DNA of 64,000 nucleotides from positions 5,146,001-5,210,000 of the forward strand of contig NZ_VIVR01000001.1 in the NCBI RefSeq assembly GCF_007828955.1, in the 5' to 3' direction. The translations under genes were made by a program, and so were the position numbers. Numbering within the stretch: the first letter of the stretch is position 1; each line of letters opens with the position of its first letter. Positions 27,187 through 36,889 of this stretch are shown in pieces. This stretch comes from Kitasatospora atroaurantiaca. GTDB lineage: Bacteria; Actinomycetota; Actinomycetes; Streptomycetales; Streptomycetaceae. The notes under the pieces are model-generated. The model was not told where the DNA came from, did no database searches, and was given only the letters and a program-made list of their open reading frames with translations.

Positions 27187-27343
27187 AGCAGCCCGGCCCG
27201 CTGCCCGTCGATACACTTCCGAGTGCGCGTCAGGCCCACAGCGTCGTGCGTCTAGCTACGCGGCATGCCACCTTCCCCCGCTGGTCACGCCACCTACCGT
27301 GCCCATGGACCGGGGAGAACCGGACAGTTAAGGACACACTGTC

Positions 27344-28924
27344 GTGAGCAAATCCGTAGTACTCATCGCCGAAGAGCTGTCGCCCGCCACCGTAGACGCG
27401 CTGGGCCCCGACTTCGAGATCCGCCACTGCAACGGGGCGGACCGCACGGAGCTGCTGACCGCCATCGCGGACGTGGACGCCATCCTGATCCGCAGCGCCA
27501 CCAAGGTGGACGCGGAGGCGCTGGCCGCCGCCAAGAAGCTCAAGGTCGTCGCCCGCGCCGGCGTCGGCCTCGACAACGTCGACGTCTCCGCCGCCACCAA
27601 GGCCGGCGTGATGGTCGTCAACGCGCCGACCTCCAACATCGTCACCGCCGCCGAGCTCGCCTGCGGTCTGCTGATCGCCAGCGCCCGGCACATCGCGCCC
27701 GCCAACGCGGCGCTCAAGCAGGGCGAGTGGAAGCGCAACAAGTACACCGGCGTCGAGCTCTCCGAGAAGGTCCTCGGCGTCGTCGGCCTCGGCCGGATCG
27801 GCGTGCTGGTCGCCCAGCGGATGTCCGCCTTCGGCATGAAGATCGTCGCGTACGACCCCTACATCCAGGCCGCCCGCGCCGCCCAGATGGGCGTCAAGCT
27901 GGTCTCCCTGGAGGAGCTGCTCGAGGTCTCGGACTTCATCACCGTCCACCTCCCGAAGACCCCCGAGACGATCGGCCTGATCGGCGACGAGGCGCTGCAC
28001 AAGGTCAAGCCGACCGTGCGCATCGTCAACGCCGCCCGCGGCGGCATCGTGGACGAGGCCGCGCTCGCCAGTGCCCTGCGTGACGGCCGGGTGGCCGGCG
28101 CGGGCCTGGACGTGTACGCCAAGGAGCCGTGCACCGACTCCCCGCTGTTCGGCTTCGACAACGTGGTCGCCACCCCGCACCTGGGCGCCTCCACCGACGA
28201 GGCCCAGGAGAAGGCCGGCATCGCCGTCGCCAAGTCCGTCCGCCTCGCGCTGGCCGGTGAGCTCGTACCGGACGCCGTGAACGTCCAGGGCGGCGTCATC
28301 GCCGAGGACGTGCGTCCCGGTCTCCCGCTGGCCGAGAAGCTCGGCCGGATCTTCACCGCGCTGGCCGGCGAGGTCGCCGTCCGCCTGGACGTCGAGGTCC
28401 GCGGCGAGATCACCCAGCACGACGTGAAGGTGCTCGAGCTCTCCGCCCTCAAGGGCGTGTTCGAGGACGTCGTGGCCGAGACGGTGTCGTACGTCAACGC
28501 CCCGCTGTTCGCGCAGGAGCGCGGCGTCGAGGTCCGCCTGACGACCAGCAGCGAGAGCCCCGAGCACCGCAACGTGATCACCGTGCGCGGCACGCTGGCC
28601 GACGGCGGCGAGATCGCCATCTCCGGCACGCTCTCCGGCCCGAAGCAGACCCAGAAGATCGTCGGCGTGGACGCCTTCGACGTGGACGTGGCCCTCACCG
28701 ACCACATGGCCTTCTTCAAGTACGAGGACCGCCCCGGCGTGGTCGGCACCCTCGGCCGCATCCTGGGCGACGCGGGCATCAACATCGCGGGCATGCAGGT
28801 CGCCCGTGACGGCGAGGGCGCGCTGGCCTCGATCACCGTGGACACCGAGGTCTCCCAGGAGGTCCTGGCCGAGATCGCCGCCGCGATCGGCGCCAAGTTC
28901 GCCCGCTCGGTGAACCTCGGCTGA
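27344..28924 (+). CDS. serA: D-3-phosphoglycerate dehydrogenase
   Basis: A 526-residue enzyme for the first committed step of serine synthesis. It has the long form: catalytic and NAD-binding domains (GVVGLGRIGVLVAQRM), the catalytic histidine loop TPHLGASTDEA, the intervening (ASB) domain, and a C-terminal ACT domain (DRPGVVGTLGRILGDAG) that mediates serine feedback. GTG start at 27344. Transcribed alone, between terminators. Confidence 0.96.
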   Translation: MSKSVVLIAEELSPATVDALGPDFEIRHCNGADRTELLTAIADVDAILIRSATKVDAEALAAAKKLKVVARAGVGLDNVDVSAATKAGVMVVNAPTSNIVTAAELACGLLIASARHIAPANAALKQGEWKRNKYTGVELSEKVLGVVGLGRIGVLVAQRMSAFGMKIVAYDPYIQAARAAQMGVKLVSLEELLEVSDFITVHLPKTPETIGLIGDEALHKVKPTVRIVNAARGGIVDEAALASALRDGRVAGAGLDVYAKEPCTDSPLFGFDNVVATPHLGASTDEAQEKAGIAVAKSVRLALAGELVPDAVNVQGGVIAEDVRPGLPLAEKLGRIFTALAGEVAVRLDVEVRGEITQHDVKVLELSALKGVFEDVVAETVSYVNAPLFAQERGVEVRLTTSSESPEHRNVITVRGTLADGGEIAISGTLSGPKQTQKIVGVDAFDVDVALTDHMAFFKYEDRPGVVGTLGRILGDAGINIAGMQVARDGEGALASITVDTEVSQEVLAEIAAAIGAKFARSVNLG

Positions 28925-28944
28925 CCTGCAGTCAGACCAGTCCC

Positions 28945-28980
28945 GTAGAGCCCGGACCGCTTCGGCGGCCCGGGCTCTAC
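28945..28980 (+). terminator. Hairpin after serA
   Basis: GTAGAGCCCGG pairs with CCGGGCTCTAC, extended inwards by CCGC/GCGG to a TTCG tetraloop, 21 nt past the stop. No T-tract. Confidence 0.75.
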
Positions 28981-29257
28981 GCGTACCGGGTGACTCTCGT
29001 CTCAGATACTAGGAAATCCAACTATTCGTGCAGACAGCGCCCGCCGGGCGTCGTACCTTGAAAGAGCCATACGGTGAGCCACCCCTCCCAGCGGGGGGCG
29101 CGTGGCCCGTGTGTGCCGTACGCAGCATGGCAGGCGACCCCTGCCGGCGTGCCCACCCGTCACCCGCCGCCACCCTTTTTGCGGCGCGCTTCGCGCGACA
29201 CCTCTTGACCTCCCCACCCTCAGCACCCGTGTGTGCAATGAATCCAAGGAGTCCGGT
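28981..29257. other. Intergenic region with an 18-bp dyad, upstream of a small gene
   Basis: The region holds the dyad at 29007-29024 and the untranslated leader of the 51-residue gene. A GC-rich hairpin GCGCGCTTCGCGCG lies near 29185. No other gene is supported. Confidence 0.4.
29007..29024. promoter_or_regulatory. 18-bp imperfect dyad TAnTnGGA-N2-TCCnAnTA
   Basis: TACTAGGAAATCCAACTA matches its own reverse complement at 12 of 18 positions, with GGA/TCC perfectly placed. It is unusually AT-rich for this genome and lies about 235 bp upstream of the small ORF. Likely operator of an unidentified dimeric regulator. Confidence 0.45.
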
Positions 29258-29413
29258 ATGCCCCCCACCGCAGACCGTCACGCCACCCCCGCCTCCGCCG
29301 CCCAGGCCCCCCGCCGCCGCCGGCGCACCGAGCCCAACCCGCACGCCGCCGCCGCGCTCCAGCGCGCCCTGGACCGCCGCGACAACGGCGGCGTGACCGG
29401 CCACGACGCCTGA
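29258..29413 (+). CDS. Small Ala/Arg-rich protein, unknown function
   Basis: A 51-residue protein from ATG 29258 with CAAGGAG upstream. Sequence is basic and low in hydrophobic residues (QAPRRRRRTEPNPHAAAALQ, then RALDRRDNGG). No membrane segment and no recognised family. It stands alone between serA and the subtilisin gene. Confidence 0.6.
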   Translation: MPPTADRHATPASAAQAPRRRRRTEPNPHAAAALQRALDRRDNGGVTGHDA

Positions 29414-29527
29414 GTCGGGGCCCCTGCGCCGAACGCCTGACGAGCAGTCACCCACAGGGGTGCATACCGCCCCCTAAAGGGGGACTCTGCTCGCGTCGTC
29501 CGGCGCGATGATCTTAATTTGGGCCGT

Positions 29528-32500
29528 GTGCGCATCCATGCTGCTACCCGGATCGGTATTACCCTCGCCGTGATCGCCGGCTCCGCCGCGCTCGCCGCCC
29601 TACCGCCCACCGGCGCCTCCGCCGAGCCCGGTGAGGCCGAGGGGCGGGCGGACGCTCCACGGAGCGTCCTGCTCGAACTGGACACCGAGGCCGCCGCTCC
29701 CGTCTGGCGCCGGGCCGCCGCCGACGCGCGGCGCGCCCAACGCTCCCCGGAGGCCGTCCACAGGGCGGCCGCCGAGGCCGGGGCCGAGCAGCACCGCCGG
29801 GCGGGCCGGGCGCTCGACCAGCTGGCGGGCGCGGTCCGCAACGCCGTGCCGGGGGCGCAGGAGCTCTATCGCACCCGGACCCTGCTCACCGGCCTCGCCG
29901 TGACCGCCCGGACCGGGCAGCTGGCCGCGCTGCGTACCCTGCCCGGTGTCCGGGCGGTGCACGTGATCACCCGCAAGGAGCGGGACAACTCCTACTCCGT
30001 CCCGCTCACCGGCGCCCCCGCGGTCTGGTCCGGCACCCCCGGAAACACCGGCGAGGGCATCAGGATCGGCATCATCGACTCGGGCATCGACTACACCCAC
30101 GCCGATTTCGGCGGCCCGGGCACCGAGCAGGCCTTCACCTCCGTCGACGGCGCCAAGCCGGCCCCCGCCGCCCTCTTCCCGAACGCCAAGGTGATCGGCG
30201 GCCGGGACCTGGTGGGCGACGACTACAACCCCGACCCCTCCGCCGAGCACTACCAGCCCGTGCCGCACCCGGATGCCAACCCGATCGACTGCGCGCTGAA
30301 CGGCCACGGCACCCATGTCGCGGGCACCGCGGCCGGCCTCGGCGTCACCTCGGCCGGCAAGCCCTACACCGGCCCGTACCGGCCGGGCCTGGACCCGGCG
30401 GGCTTCAAGGTAGGCCCGGGCGCCGCCCCCGGTGCCAAGCTGTACGCCATCCGGGTCTTCGGCTGCGACGGGTCCACCGACCAGCTCGCCCAGGCCCTGG
30501 ACGTGGCCGCGGACCCCGACGGCAACGGTGATCTGACGGACCGTCTCGACGTGGTGAACCTCTCCCTCGGCAGCCGCTTCGGCAACCCCGACGACGCCGA
30601 CGCCATCGCCGCCGACCATCTGGCCGAGCTGGGCACCGTGGTGGTCGCGGCGGCCGGCAACGAGGGCGACGTCTACGGCATCGGCGGCAGCCCCGGGACG
30701 GCTCCGCGCGCCATCGCCGTCGCCGCCTCGGTGGACGCGCACGGCGACGCCGACGGCATCCGGGTGCTCGCCCCCGAGCCCCTCGCCGGGCTCGTCCCGG
30801 CCCACTGGAGCGCCAAGTACCAGGGCTGGTCCACCAAGGACGTCAGCGGCGAGCTCGCGCTGCCCGCCGACCAGTCGGACGGCTGCACCGCCTTCAGCGC
30901 CGCCGACGGCCTGCGGCTCAAGGGCAAGGTCGCCGTCCTCGCCTGGCGGACCAAGGACTCCGACCGGGCCTGCGGCTCCGCCGCCCGTGCCGATCACGCC
31001 GCCGACGTCGGCGCGGTCGGCACCCTGTTCGCCGCCGACGGCGACCACCTGGGCGAGATCGCGGGCAACGACCGCATCCCGGCCGCCATCCTGGCCCGCG
31101 CCGACGGTGAGCGGCTCACCAAGGCGGCGGCCGAGGGTGCCGTACGCGTCCAGCTGGCTGCCCCGGGCAACCCGCTGCACGGCGCGGTCGCCCAGGACCA
31201 GCCGCAGCGCAGCGACACGCTGGCCGTCTTCACCTCGCGCGGCCTCGGCCTGCCCGGCATCGTCAAGCCGGACGTCGCGGCCCCGGGCGAGACCATCTGG
31301 TCGGCCAAGGCGGGCAGTGGCGGCGGTGGCATGCGCGAGGACGGCACCTCGATGGCCACCCCGCACGTCGCCGGTCTGGCCGCCCTGGTCAGGGCCGCCC
31401 ACCCGGGCTGGTCGGTGGCCGAGGTCAAGGCCGCGCTGATGAACACCTCCGGTGACACCTGGCGCGGTGACGACCACTCAGGCCCGGTCTACGGACCGGA
31501 GCGTACGGGTGCCGGGCGTGCCAGGGTGGACATCGCCGTCCGTACGCCCGCCGTGGCGTACGCGGCGGGGGCGGGCGCGGTCGACGGCGCGGTGGGCGTC
31601 TCCTTCGGCCCGGTCCAGGTGACCCGGTCGACGGTGCTCAGCCGCGAGGTCGAGATCCGGAACTTCTCGGCCGAGCCGGTCGAGTACACCACCGGCTACC
31701 TGCCGGCCACCGAACTCCGGGGTGCGAGCTTCGAGCTGTCGCCGGATCAGGTGACCGTGCCGGCGGGCGGGACGGCCCGGGTCAAGGTCACCCTGAACGT
31801 TCCCGGGCAGCTCGACCGGGCGCCCGATCCGACCATCGACCTCACCCAGGCCGGCCGGGCCCGCAGCTACCGGGGCGAGCTCTCCGGGCGGCTGCTGCTG
31901 ACGCCGGTCGGCACCGACGCCCCGGCCCTGCGGGTGCCGCTCTTCGCCGCCCCGCGCCCGGCCTCCGAGCTGGCGGCGGGCGCCCAGGCCCGTGCCTCGG
32001 CGAGCAGCACCCTGGTCAGCCTCACCGGCACCGGCGCACCGGCCGCGGACGGCGCGCTGGTCAGCGCCTTCGCCCTCGGCGGCGAGGGCGCGCGCTGGCC
32101 CGACTGCCCCGTGGGCGCCCGGGACGGCGACAAGGCCCCCGACCTGTGCGTCACCCGCGCCGGCGACCGTGCCGCCAACCTCAAGGCGGCCGGCGCCGCG
32201 ACCGACGCCCCGGCCGTCACCGGTGAGCCGCTGGACAAGGGCATCCTCTACCTCGCCGCGACCTTCTGGGCCCCGGTGGCCACCCCGGTGGGCAGCTTCG
32301 CCGTCCGGGCCTCGCTGGACACCGACGGGGACAACAAGACCGATGTGATCGTGACGGCCGACCGGCTGCGCGGCAGCGACGTCCTGGTGGCCCGGACCCT
32401 GGACGCCAGGACCGGCCAGGAGCTGGACGTCCAGCCGCTCAACGCCCGCTGGGGCGACACCGACACCGGGCTGCTGGACGGCGACACCGTCGTCCTCCCG

Positions 32501-32833
32501 GTCCGGCTGGCCGCGCTGCCCGGGCTCAAGCAGAGCACCGCGAAGATCCGCTACGGCCTCTGGACGAGCTTCGACCTCGGCGGAACGCCCAGTGCCAAGG
32601 ACGCCCTCTCCTCGATCGGCCTGCAGGGCGAGCGGCCCACACTGGCCATCGACGTGCTGAACCCGGCGCTGGACATCCGCAACGGCGCCGCAGGCCCGGC
32701 CGCGATCCTCGCCCCGGAGCAGCCGGGCGCCGTCCTGGAGGTGCGCCGCAAGCAGGGCGACACCACCCGCCTGCTACTGGTCCACCATCTCAACCCGGAC
32801 GGGCGCCGGGCGCAGGTCCTCACCCTCCGCTGA
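29528..32833 (+). CDS. Secreted S8 (subtilisin) serine peptidase
   Basis: A protein of about 1101 residues with an N-terminal signal peptide (ATRIGITLAVIAGSAALAAL ... ASA), an inhibitor-like propeptide, and a subtilase domain. Catalytic residues: Asp in IGIIDSGIDYTHADF (about 184), His in GHGTHVAGTAAG (about 261), Ser in DGTSMATPHVAG (about 607). A PA-like insert separates His and Ser. The last ~400 residues form beta-rich domains. GTG 29528 is preferred; TTG 29519 also opens the frame. No clear ribosome site, so it may be near-leaderless. The 3' end overlaps the GtrA gene by 60 nt. Confidence 0.9.
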   Translation: MRIHAATRIGITLAVIAGSAALAALPPTGASAEPGEAEGRADAPRSVLLELDTEAAAPVWRRAAADARRAQRSPEAVHRAAAEAGAEQHRRAGRALDQLAGAVRNAVPGAQELYRTRTLLTGLAVTARTGQLAALRTLPGVRAVHVITRKERDNSYSVPLTGAPAVWSGTPGNTGEGIRIGIIDSGIDYTHADFGGPGTEQAFTSVDGAKPAPAALFPNAKVIGGRDLVGDDYNPDPSAEHYQPVPHPDANPIDCALNGHGTHVAGTAAGLGVTSAGKPYTGPYRPGLDPAGFKVGPGAAPGAKLYAIRVFGCDGSTDQLAQALDVAADPDGNGDLTDRLDVVNLSLGSRFGNPDDADAIAADHLAELGTVVVAAAGNEGDVYGIGGSPGTAPRAIAVAASVDAHGDADGIRVLAPEPLAGLVPAHWSAKYQGWSTKDVSGELALPADQSDGCTAFSAADGLRLKGKVAVLAWRTKDSDRACGSAARADHAADVGAVGTLFAADGDHLGEIAGNDRIPAAILARADGERLTKAAAEGAVRVQLAAPGNPLHGAVAQDQPQRSDTLAVFTSRGLGLPGIVKPDVAAPGETIWSAKAGSGGGGMREDGTSMATPHVAGLAALVRAAHPGWSVAEVKAALMNTSGDTWRGDDHSGPVYGPERTGAGRARVDIAVRTPAVAYAAGAGAVDGAVGVSFGPVQVTRSTVLSREVEIRNFSAEPVEYTTGYLPATELRGASFELSPDQVTVPAGGTARVKVTLNVPGQLDRAPDPTIDLTQAGRARSYRGELSGRLLLTPVGTDAPALRVPLFAAPRPASELAAGAQARASASSTLVSLTGTGAPAADGALVSAFALGGEGARWPDCPVGARDGDKAPDLCVTRAGDRAANLKAAGAATDAPAVTGEPLDKGILYLAATFWAPVATPVGSFAVRASLDTDGDNKTDVIVTADRLRGSDVLVARTLDARTGQELDVQPLNARWGDTDTGLLDGDTVVLPVRLAALPGLKQSTAKIRYGLWTSFDLGGTPSAKDALSSIGLQGERPTLAIDVLNPALDIRNGAAGPAAILAPEQPGAVLEVRRKQGDTTRLLLVHHLNPDGRRAQVLTLR

Positions 32834-33205
32834 GGGGCGGCCGGTCAGCACGAGCTTCGACAGCACGAACGTGATCGGGATCGCGACCGCTGCAGCCAGC
32901 AGCGGCGCGATCCGGTCGTTCACCTTGAGCCACTGCACGAGCGCGACCACGCCGCCGCTCTGCACCAGGTAGTTGGTGATGTTGGGCAGCGGGAAGAGCA
33001 GGAACTTACGCCAGGTCGGCTTGGTCCGGTAGGTGAAGTAGGTGTTCATGAAGAACGACCCGACCATGCTCAGCAGGAACGCGACCGTGAACGCGGCGAA
33101 GTACGGCAGGAACGGGTGCAGTGCCAGGTACAGCACGTAGAAGGTCGCCGTGTTGACCACGCCCACCAGGCCGAACCTGACGATCTGCCATATCTGCGGC
33201 TTCAC
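32774..33205 (-). CDS. GtrA-family membrane protein
   Basis: A 143-residue protein with four membrane segments (IVRFGLVGVVNTATFYVLYL onward). GtrA proteins are thought to flip or assist flipping of polyprenyl-phosphate-linked sugars. It overlaps the upstream GT2 gene by 4 nt (GTGA), the typical pairing of a GtrB-like transferase and GtrA. The C-terminal 20 codons overlap the convergent peptidase gene. Confidence 0.9.
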   Translation of the reverse strand: MKPQIWQIVRFGLVGVVNTATFYVLYLALHPFLPYFAAFTVAFLLSMVGSFFMNTYFTYRTKPTWRKFLLFPLPNITNYLVQSGGVVALVQWLKVNDRIAPLLAAAVAIPITFVLSKLVLTGRPSAEGEDLRPAPVRVEMVDQ

Positions 33206-34173
33206 CGCTCATCCTCCGCCTGCCGGTAGCCCTCGGCCCGGAAGGTAGCACGCGGCGCGTTGGTCTCCTTCACCAGGAAGTGCGGCCGCCGCTTGGTCTC
33301 GTAGTAGATCCGGCCGATGTACTCGCCGATCAGACCGAGCATCACCATCTGGAGGCCGCCCAGGCCCACGATGGCCACGATGAGGGTGACGTACCCGGGG
33401 GAGTCGATGCCGTCGACGATCGCCACGCCGGTGATCCAGGCCGCGTACAGCGCGGCCACCCCGACCAGGGCCAGGCCCAGGTAGATGGCGATCCGCAGCG
33501 GGCGGTTGTTGAAGGAGATCAGCCCGTCCATGCCGTAGTTCAGCAGTGCGCCGAACCGCCACTTGGTCTCGCCGGCGCCACGGGCCACGTTCTCGTAGTC
33601 GAAGGTGACGGTGTCGAAGCCGATCCAGGAGAACAGGCCCTTGGAGAAGCGGTTGTACTCCGGCAGCGAGAGCAGCGCGTCCACGGCCTGCCGCGAGAGC
33701 AGCCGGAAGTCGCCAACGCCGTCCTTGAGTTCGACGTCCACCCACTTGTTGACCGCGCGGTAGTAGAGCCGGCTGACGGCGCTGCGGACGGCCTTGTCGC
33801 CCTCGCGGGTGCGGCGGGCGATGACCTGGTCGTGGCCGCGGTCGTAGAGCTCCAGCATCCGCTCGATCAGCTCCGGCGGGTGCTGCAGGTCGGCGTCCAT
33901 CAGGACGACGGCGTCGCCGGTGGCCTCGCGCAGGCCGGCCAGCATGCCGGCCTCCTTGCCGAAGTTGCGGCTGAAGGAGACGTAGCGGGTGGTGCCGGGG
34001 TGCTGGGCGGCCAGCTTGCGCAGGTGCTCCAGGGTGTCGTCGGAACTGCCGTCGTCGACGTAGCAGAGCTCGTAGTCGATGGGCAGGTCGTCGAGACTGC
34101 GCCGGATCTCCTCGTCGAAGAGTTCGATCACGGCCTCTTCGTTGAAGCACGGCACCACGATGGACAGACGCAC
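33202..34173 (-). CDS. Family 2 glycosyltransferase, GtrB / dolichol-phosphate-mannose-synthase-like
   Basis: A 323-residue enzyme with an N-terminal GT-A domain (MRLSIVVPCFNEEAVIELFD; metal site VLMDADLQHPPEL) and two C-terminal membrane helices. It probably transfers a sugar from UDP or GDP to undecaprenyl/polyprenyl phosphate at the inner face of the membrane. GTG start with GGAGGTGAGCTG upstream is a near-ideal ribosome site. It pairs with GtrA (4-nt overlap) and follows the YfhO gene by 66 nt. Confidence 0.92.
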   Translation of the reverse strand: MRLSIVVPCFNEEAVIELFDEEIRRSLDDLPIDYELCYVDDGSSDDTLEHLRKLAAQHPGTTRYVSFSRNFGKEAGMLAGLREATGDAVVLMDADLQHPPELIERMLELYDRGHDQVIARRTREGDKAVRSAVSRLYYRAVNKWVDVELKDGVGDFRLLSRQAVDALLSLPEYNRFSKGLFSWIGFDTVTFDYENVARGAGETKWRFGALLNYGMDGLISFNNRPLRIAIYLGLALVGVAALYAAWITGVAIVDGIDSPGYVTLIVAIVGLGGLQMVMLGLIGEYIGRIYYETKRRPHFLVKETNAPRATFRAEGYRQAEDER

Positions 34174-34239
34174 CAGCTCACCTCCGGCACTGGACGCAGA
34201 CGGCGGCTGGTCGCTCTACCACGTAACTCCCGATAATCA

Positions 34240-36789
34240 TCACGATGGTACCGGTGCGGCGCTGCCCTTCGGCACGCTCCGCCGCCGCAGCGACGTGACC
34301 AGCGCGACACCGCCCAGGACGGCCAGCGCCCCCGCGCTCACCGCGAGCCCGGCCGTCAGCCCGGGGGTGCGGTAGGTGCAGGAGACCCGGGAGGCGCCGC
34401 TGCCGAGCGGCACCCCGATCATGCCCAGGACGGACTGCGCCTCGCTCCGGGCGCCGCCGTCCACCGAGCACTGCCAGCCCTGGACGGCAGGGACGGCGAG
34501 CAGGGCGGTGCCGGTCGAGCCGGCCGGCAGCTCGGCGGTGAAGCCGTGCCCGCCTGCGCTGACCGAGGTGGCGCCCTTGAGCTGCCCCAGCGCGGTGGTC
34601 AGCGCGCCCTGGTCCAGGCAGCCGACCGGCTGCGCGGGCACCTGGGCGGCCGCCCCGGCCTGCAGCTGCACCTGGACCCTGCCGTCGGCGGGCACCGTGC
34701 CGAGCAGCCGGATCGGCATCGCCGTCATCGGCTGCTTGCCGTAGCTCGTGTACTTGGTGCCCAGGCCCATCACCGTGCCGTTGAACCACGGCCCGTAGAA
34801 GAACGCTGTGCTGCCCGGCGTGCAGACCCCGCCGAAGGTGGTCCAGGTGCCGCCCTTGGGCGTCGCCGGGATCGACCAGCCGCTGGTGCCGTGCAGGGTC
34901 GGCCTGGGCCCGGCCGTCGGGGTCAGCTCCGGGATGTCGTACACCTTGGCGCCGAGCAGCGACTGCTGGCGGGCCCAGACGGACGAGGTGTCCGGCTTGA
35001 TCCCCGGGTGCACGGTGACCAGCGGGGCGGCCTGGGCCTGCTTGGCGGTGAAGCCTTCGGGCGCCGAGCTGCTGTCCAGGTAGGTGGTGACGCCGAGCAG
35101 CGCCCGTCCGACCGGGTCGGCCGGGCTGAGCGTGTGGCGGCCCTGGATGTACCAGCCGGCGCCCAGGTCGTGCAGCAGCTGGGCGGTGACGGCGGGCAGG
35201 TAGCTGCTGTAGTACGAGCCGCCCTCCCCGCCGAGCAGCAGCGGATCGTTGTTGGCGAACTCGTGCGGGCCCGGGTCCGTCCGGGTCCTCGGCCAGTCGT
35301 CCGCCCGCCGGATCGCGTCGTACGCGGCCAGGGACTGCGAGCTGATCGTGGTCTTCGGCTGGTAGAAGGTGAGCCGGTCCCGGATCGCGGTGACGGAGTA
35401 CGTCGAGTAGGTGGCCCCGGCCAGTACGCCCAGCGCCAGGACCGCGCCGGTGAGCCGCTGGGCCCGCCGGTCGGCGTGCCATCGGTCCAGTGCCCACAGC
35501 GCGCCGAGCATCAGGGCGCCGCCCGCCGTGACCAGGACCCAGGTGGCGGTGTGCACCGAGCTCTGCCCGTGCCCGAGCAGCACGATCAGCGCCACCAGAC
35601 CGGCCCCGCCGAGCAGTGCGAACAGGTCGGGGCGGCGCGAGAGCGAGACCCAGGCGGCCATCACCAGCAGCCCGCTCAGCACGAACGAGGCCCGGTACGA
35701 GCTGCCGTTGGGGATCGCCAGGCCGTGCCAGAGCAGGATGGTTGGCTCCCAGACGAAGCTCGCCCCGACCAGCACCAGCAGCACGTACCAGAGGGTCCGT
35801 TCGCGGGCGCGCACCTTGCGGTTGAACGGCAGGGAGGCGACCAGGACCAGGCCGAGGATGCCGACGAAGACGTTCGGCACCGAGTGGTCCGAGCGGCCGC
35901 CGGGCAGCAGCTGCGCCAGGTAGTCGGTCAGGCCGGGCGGGCCGTCGTAGCGGGCCAGGGGGGCGGGCTGGGAGGCCTTGCTGGCCTTGAGGCTGACGAA
36001 CATCACGGGGGCGGTCAGCAGGACACCGACCACCACCATGCCTGCCGCCCGGCCCAGCACCCGCAGCCGGGCCCGGAGCGGGCGCCGCGTCAGCGCCACC
36101 CGCACCAGCAGCACCAGGCCGGCGCCGATGGTGGCCATCGCGCCGGTGTAGAAGTTTCCGGCCCAGGCCACCGCCACGAAGAGGGTGCCCAGCACCCACC
36201 GCCGCTCGCGGAGACACCAGTCGCAGGCCAGGCTGACCAGCGGCAGCGAGACCAGGCCCCACATCCACATCGGGTCCGGCGAGCCGTCGTTGAGCACCCA
36301 GGCGCAGAGCCCGTAGCCGACCGCCAGCAGCGCCCGCAGCCAGGGTGAGCCCCGGTGCAGCCGGCCCAGGAAGACCGTCATCACGGCGGAGCCGAGCCCG
36401 ATGCTGAGCAGCGTGACCAGGAAGACGGGGAAGTTCACGGCGTCGCGCGGGAAGAGGCCGACCAGCCAGGAGAACGGGTTCATCAGGTAGGTGACGAAGT
36501 CCCCGAGGAAGGGGGAGCCGTACCCGCTGTTCCAGTTGAACAGCAGGTCGCCCGTGCTGTCGCCGTGCATCAGGTCCCAGAGGTGGGCGTGGAACGGCAC
36601 GAACTGGTTGCCGAGGTCGTTCACGGCCCGCGAGCGCGAGCCGAACGGGTACGTCCCGTGGACCGCCATCGCCAGGCAGTACGCCCCCGTCGACAGCGCC
36701 GCGGCCAGCCCGGCGGCCCCGTACTCGCGACGGCGGAGCCTGCGTGGGCCGGTCGCGACGGTCCGGCCGGCTTCGATGGTCCGGCTCAC
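34240..36789 (-). CDS. YfhO-family multi-membrane protein, likely sugar transferase
   Basis: A protein of 849 residues (880 if the frame is used from GTG 36882) with about a dozen membrane helices and a large exported C-terminal half. YfhO proteins are linked to glycosylation of lipoteichoic acid or envelope glycans in Firmicutes and probably use the polyprenyl-linked sugar made by GtrB-type enzymes; that role is inferred here. Visible family motif: AVNDLGNQFVPFHAHLWDLM. The start is uncertain. The longer start would translate a three-copy 17-18-bp repeat, so I prefer GTG 36789. Confidence 0.82.
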   Translation of the reverse strand: MSRTIEAGRTVATGPRRLRRREYGAAGLAAALSTGAYCLAMAVHGTYPFGSRSRAVNDLGNQFVPFHAHLWDLMHGDSTGDLLFNWNSGYGSPFLGDFVTYLMNPFSWLVGLFPRDAVNFPVFLVTLLSIGLGSAVMTVFLGRLHRGSPWLRALLAVGYGLCAWVLNDGSPDPMWMWGLVSLPLVSLACDWCLRERRWVLGTLFVAVAWAGNFYTGAMATIGAGLVLLVRVALTRRPLRARLRVLGRAAGMVVVGVLLTAPVMFVSLKASKASQPAPLARYDGPPGLTDYLAQLLPGGRSDHSVPNVFVGILGLVLVASLPFNRKVRARERTLWYVLLVLVGASFVWEPTILLWHGLAIPNGSSYRASFVLSGLLVMAAWVSLSRRPDLFALLGGAGLVALIVLLGHGQSSVHTATWVLVTAGGALMLGALWALDRWHADRRAQRLTGAVLALGVLAGATYSTYSVTAIRDRLTFYQPKTTISSQSLAAYDAIRRADDWPRTRTDPGPHEFANNDPLLLGGEGGSYYSSYLPAVTAQLLHDLGAGWYIQGRHTLSPADPVGRALLGVTTYLDSSSAPEGFTAKQAQAAPLVTVHPGIKPDTSSVWARQQSLLGAKVYDIPELTPTAGPRPTLHGTSGWSIPATPKGGTWTTFGGVCTPGSTAFFYGPWFNGTVMGLGTKYTSYGKQPMTAMPIRLLGTVPADGRVQVQLQAGAAAQVPAQPVGCLDQGALTTALGQLKGATSVSAGGHGFTAELPAGSTGTALLAVPAVQGWQCSVDGGARSEAQSVLGMIGVPLGSGASRVSCTYRTPGLTAGLAVSAGALAVLGGVALVTSLRRRSVPKGSAAPVPS

Positions 36790-36834
36790 TGGGTCTGGCT
36801 CACTGCGCGGGGCTCCTGCCTTGCGGGTATGTCG

Positions 36835-36886
36835 GTGGATCGGGCACAGCAGTGGATCGGGGCACTGCGGTGGATCGGGCACCAGG
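36835..36886. repeat. Three tandem copies of a 17-18-bp unit
   Basis: GTGGATCGGGCACAGCA, GTGGATCGGGGCACTGCG and GTGGATCGGGCACCAGG lie head to tail between the PIG-L stop and the YfhO start. Confidence 0.75.
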
Positions 36887-36889
36887 ATG

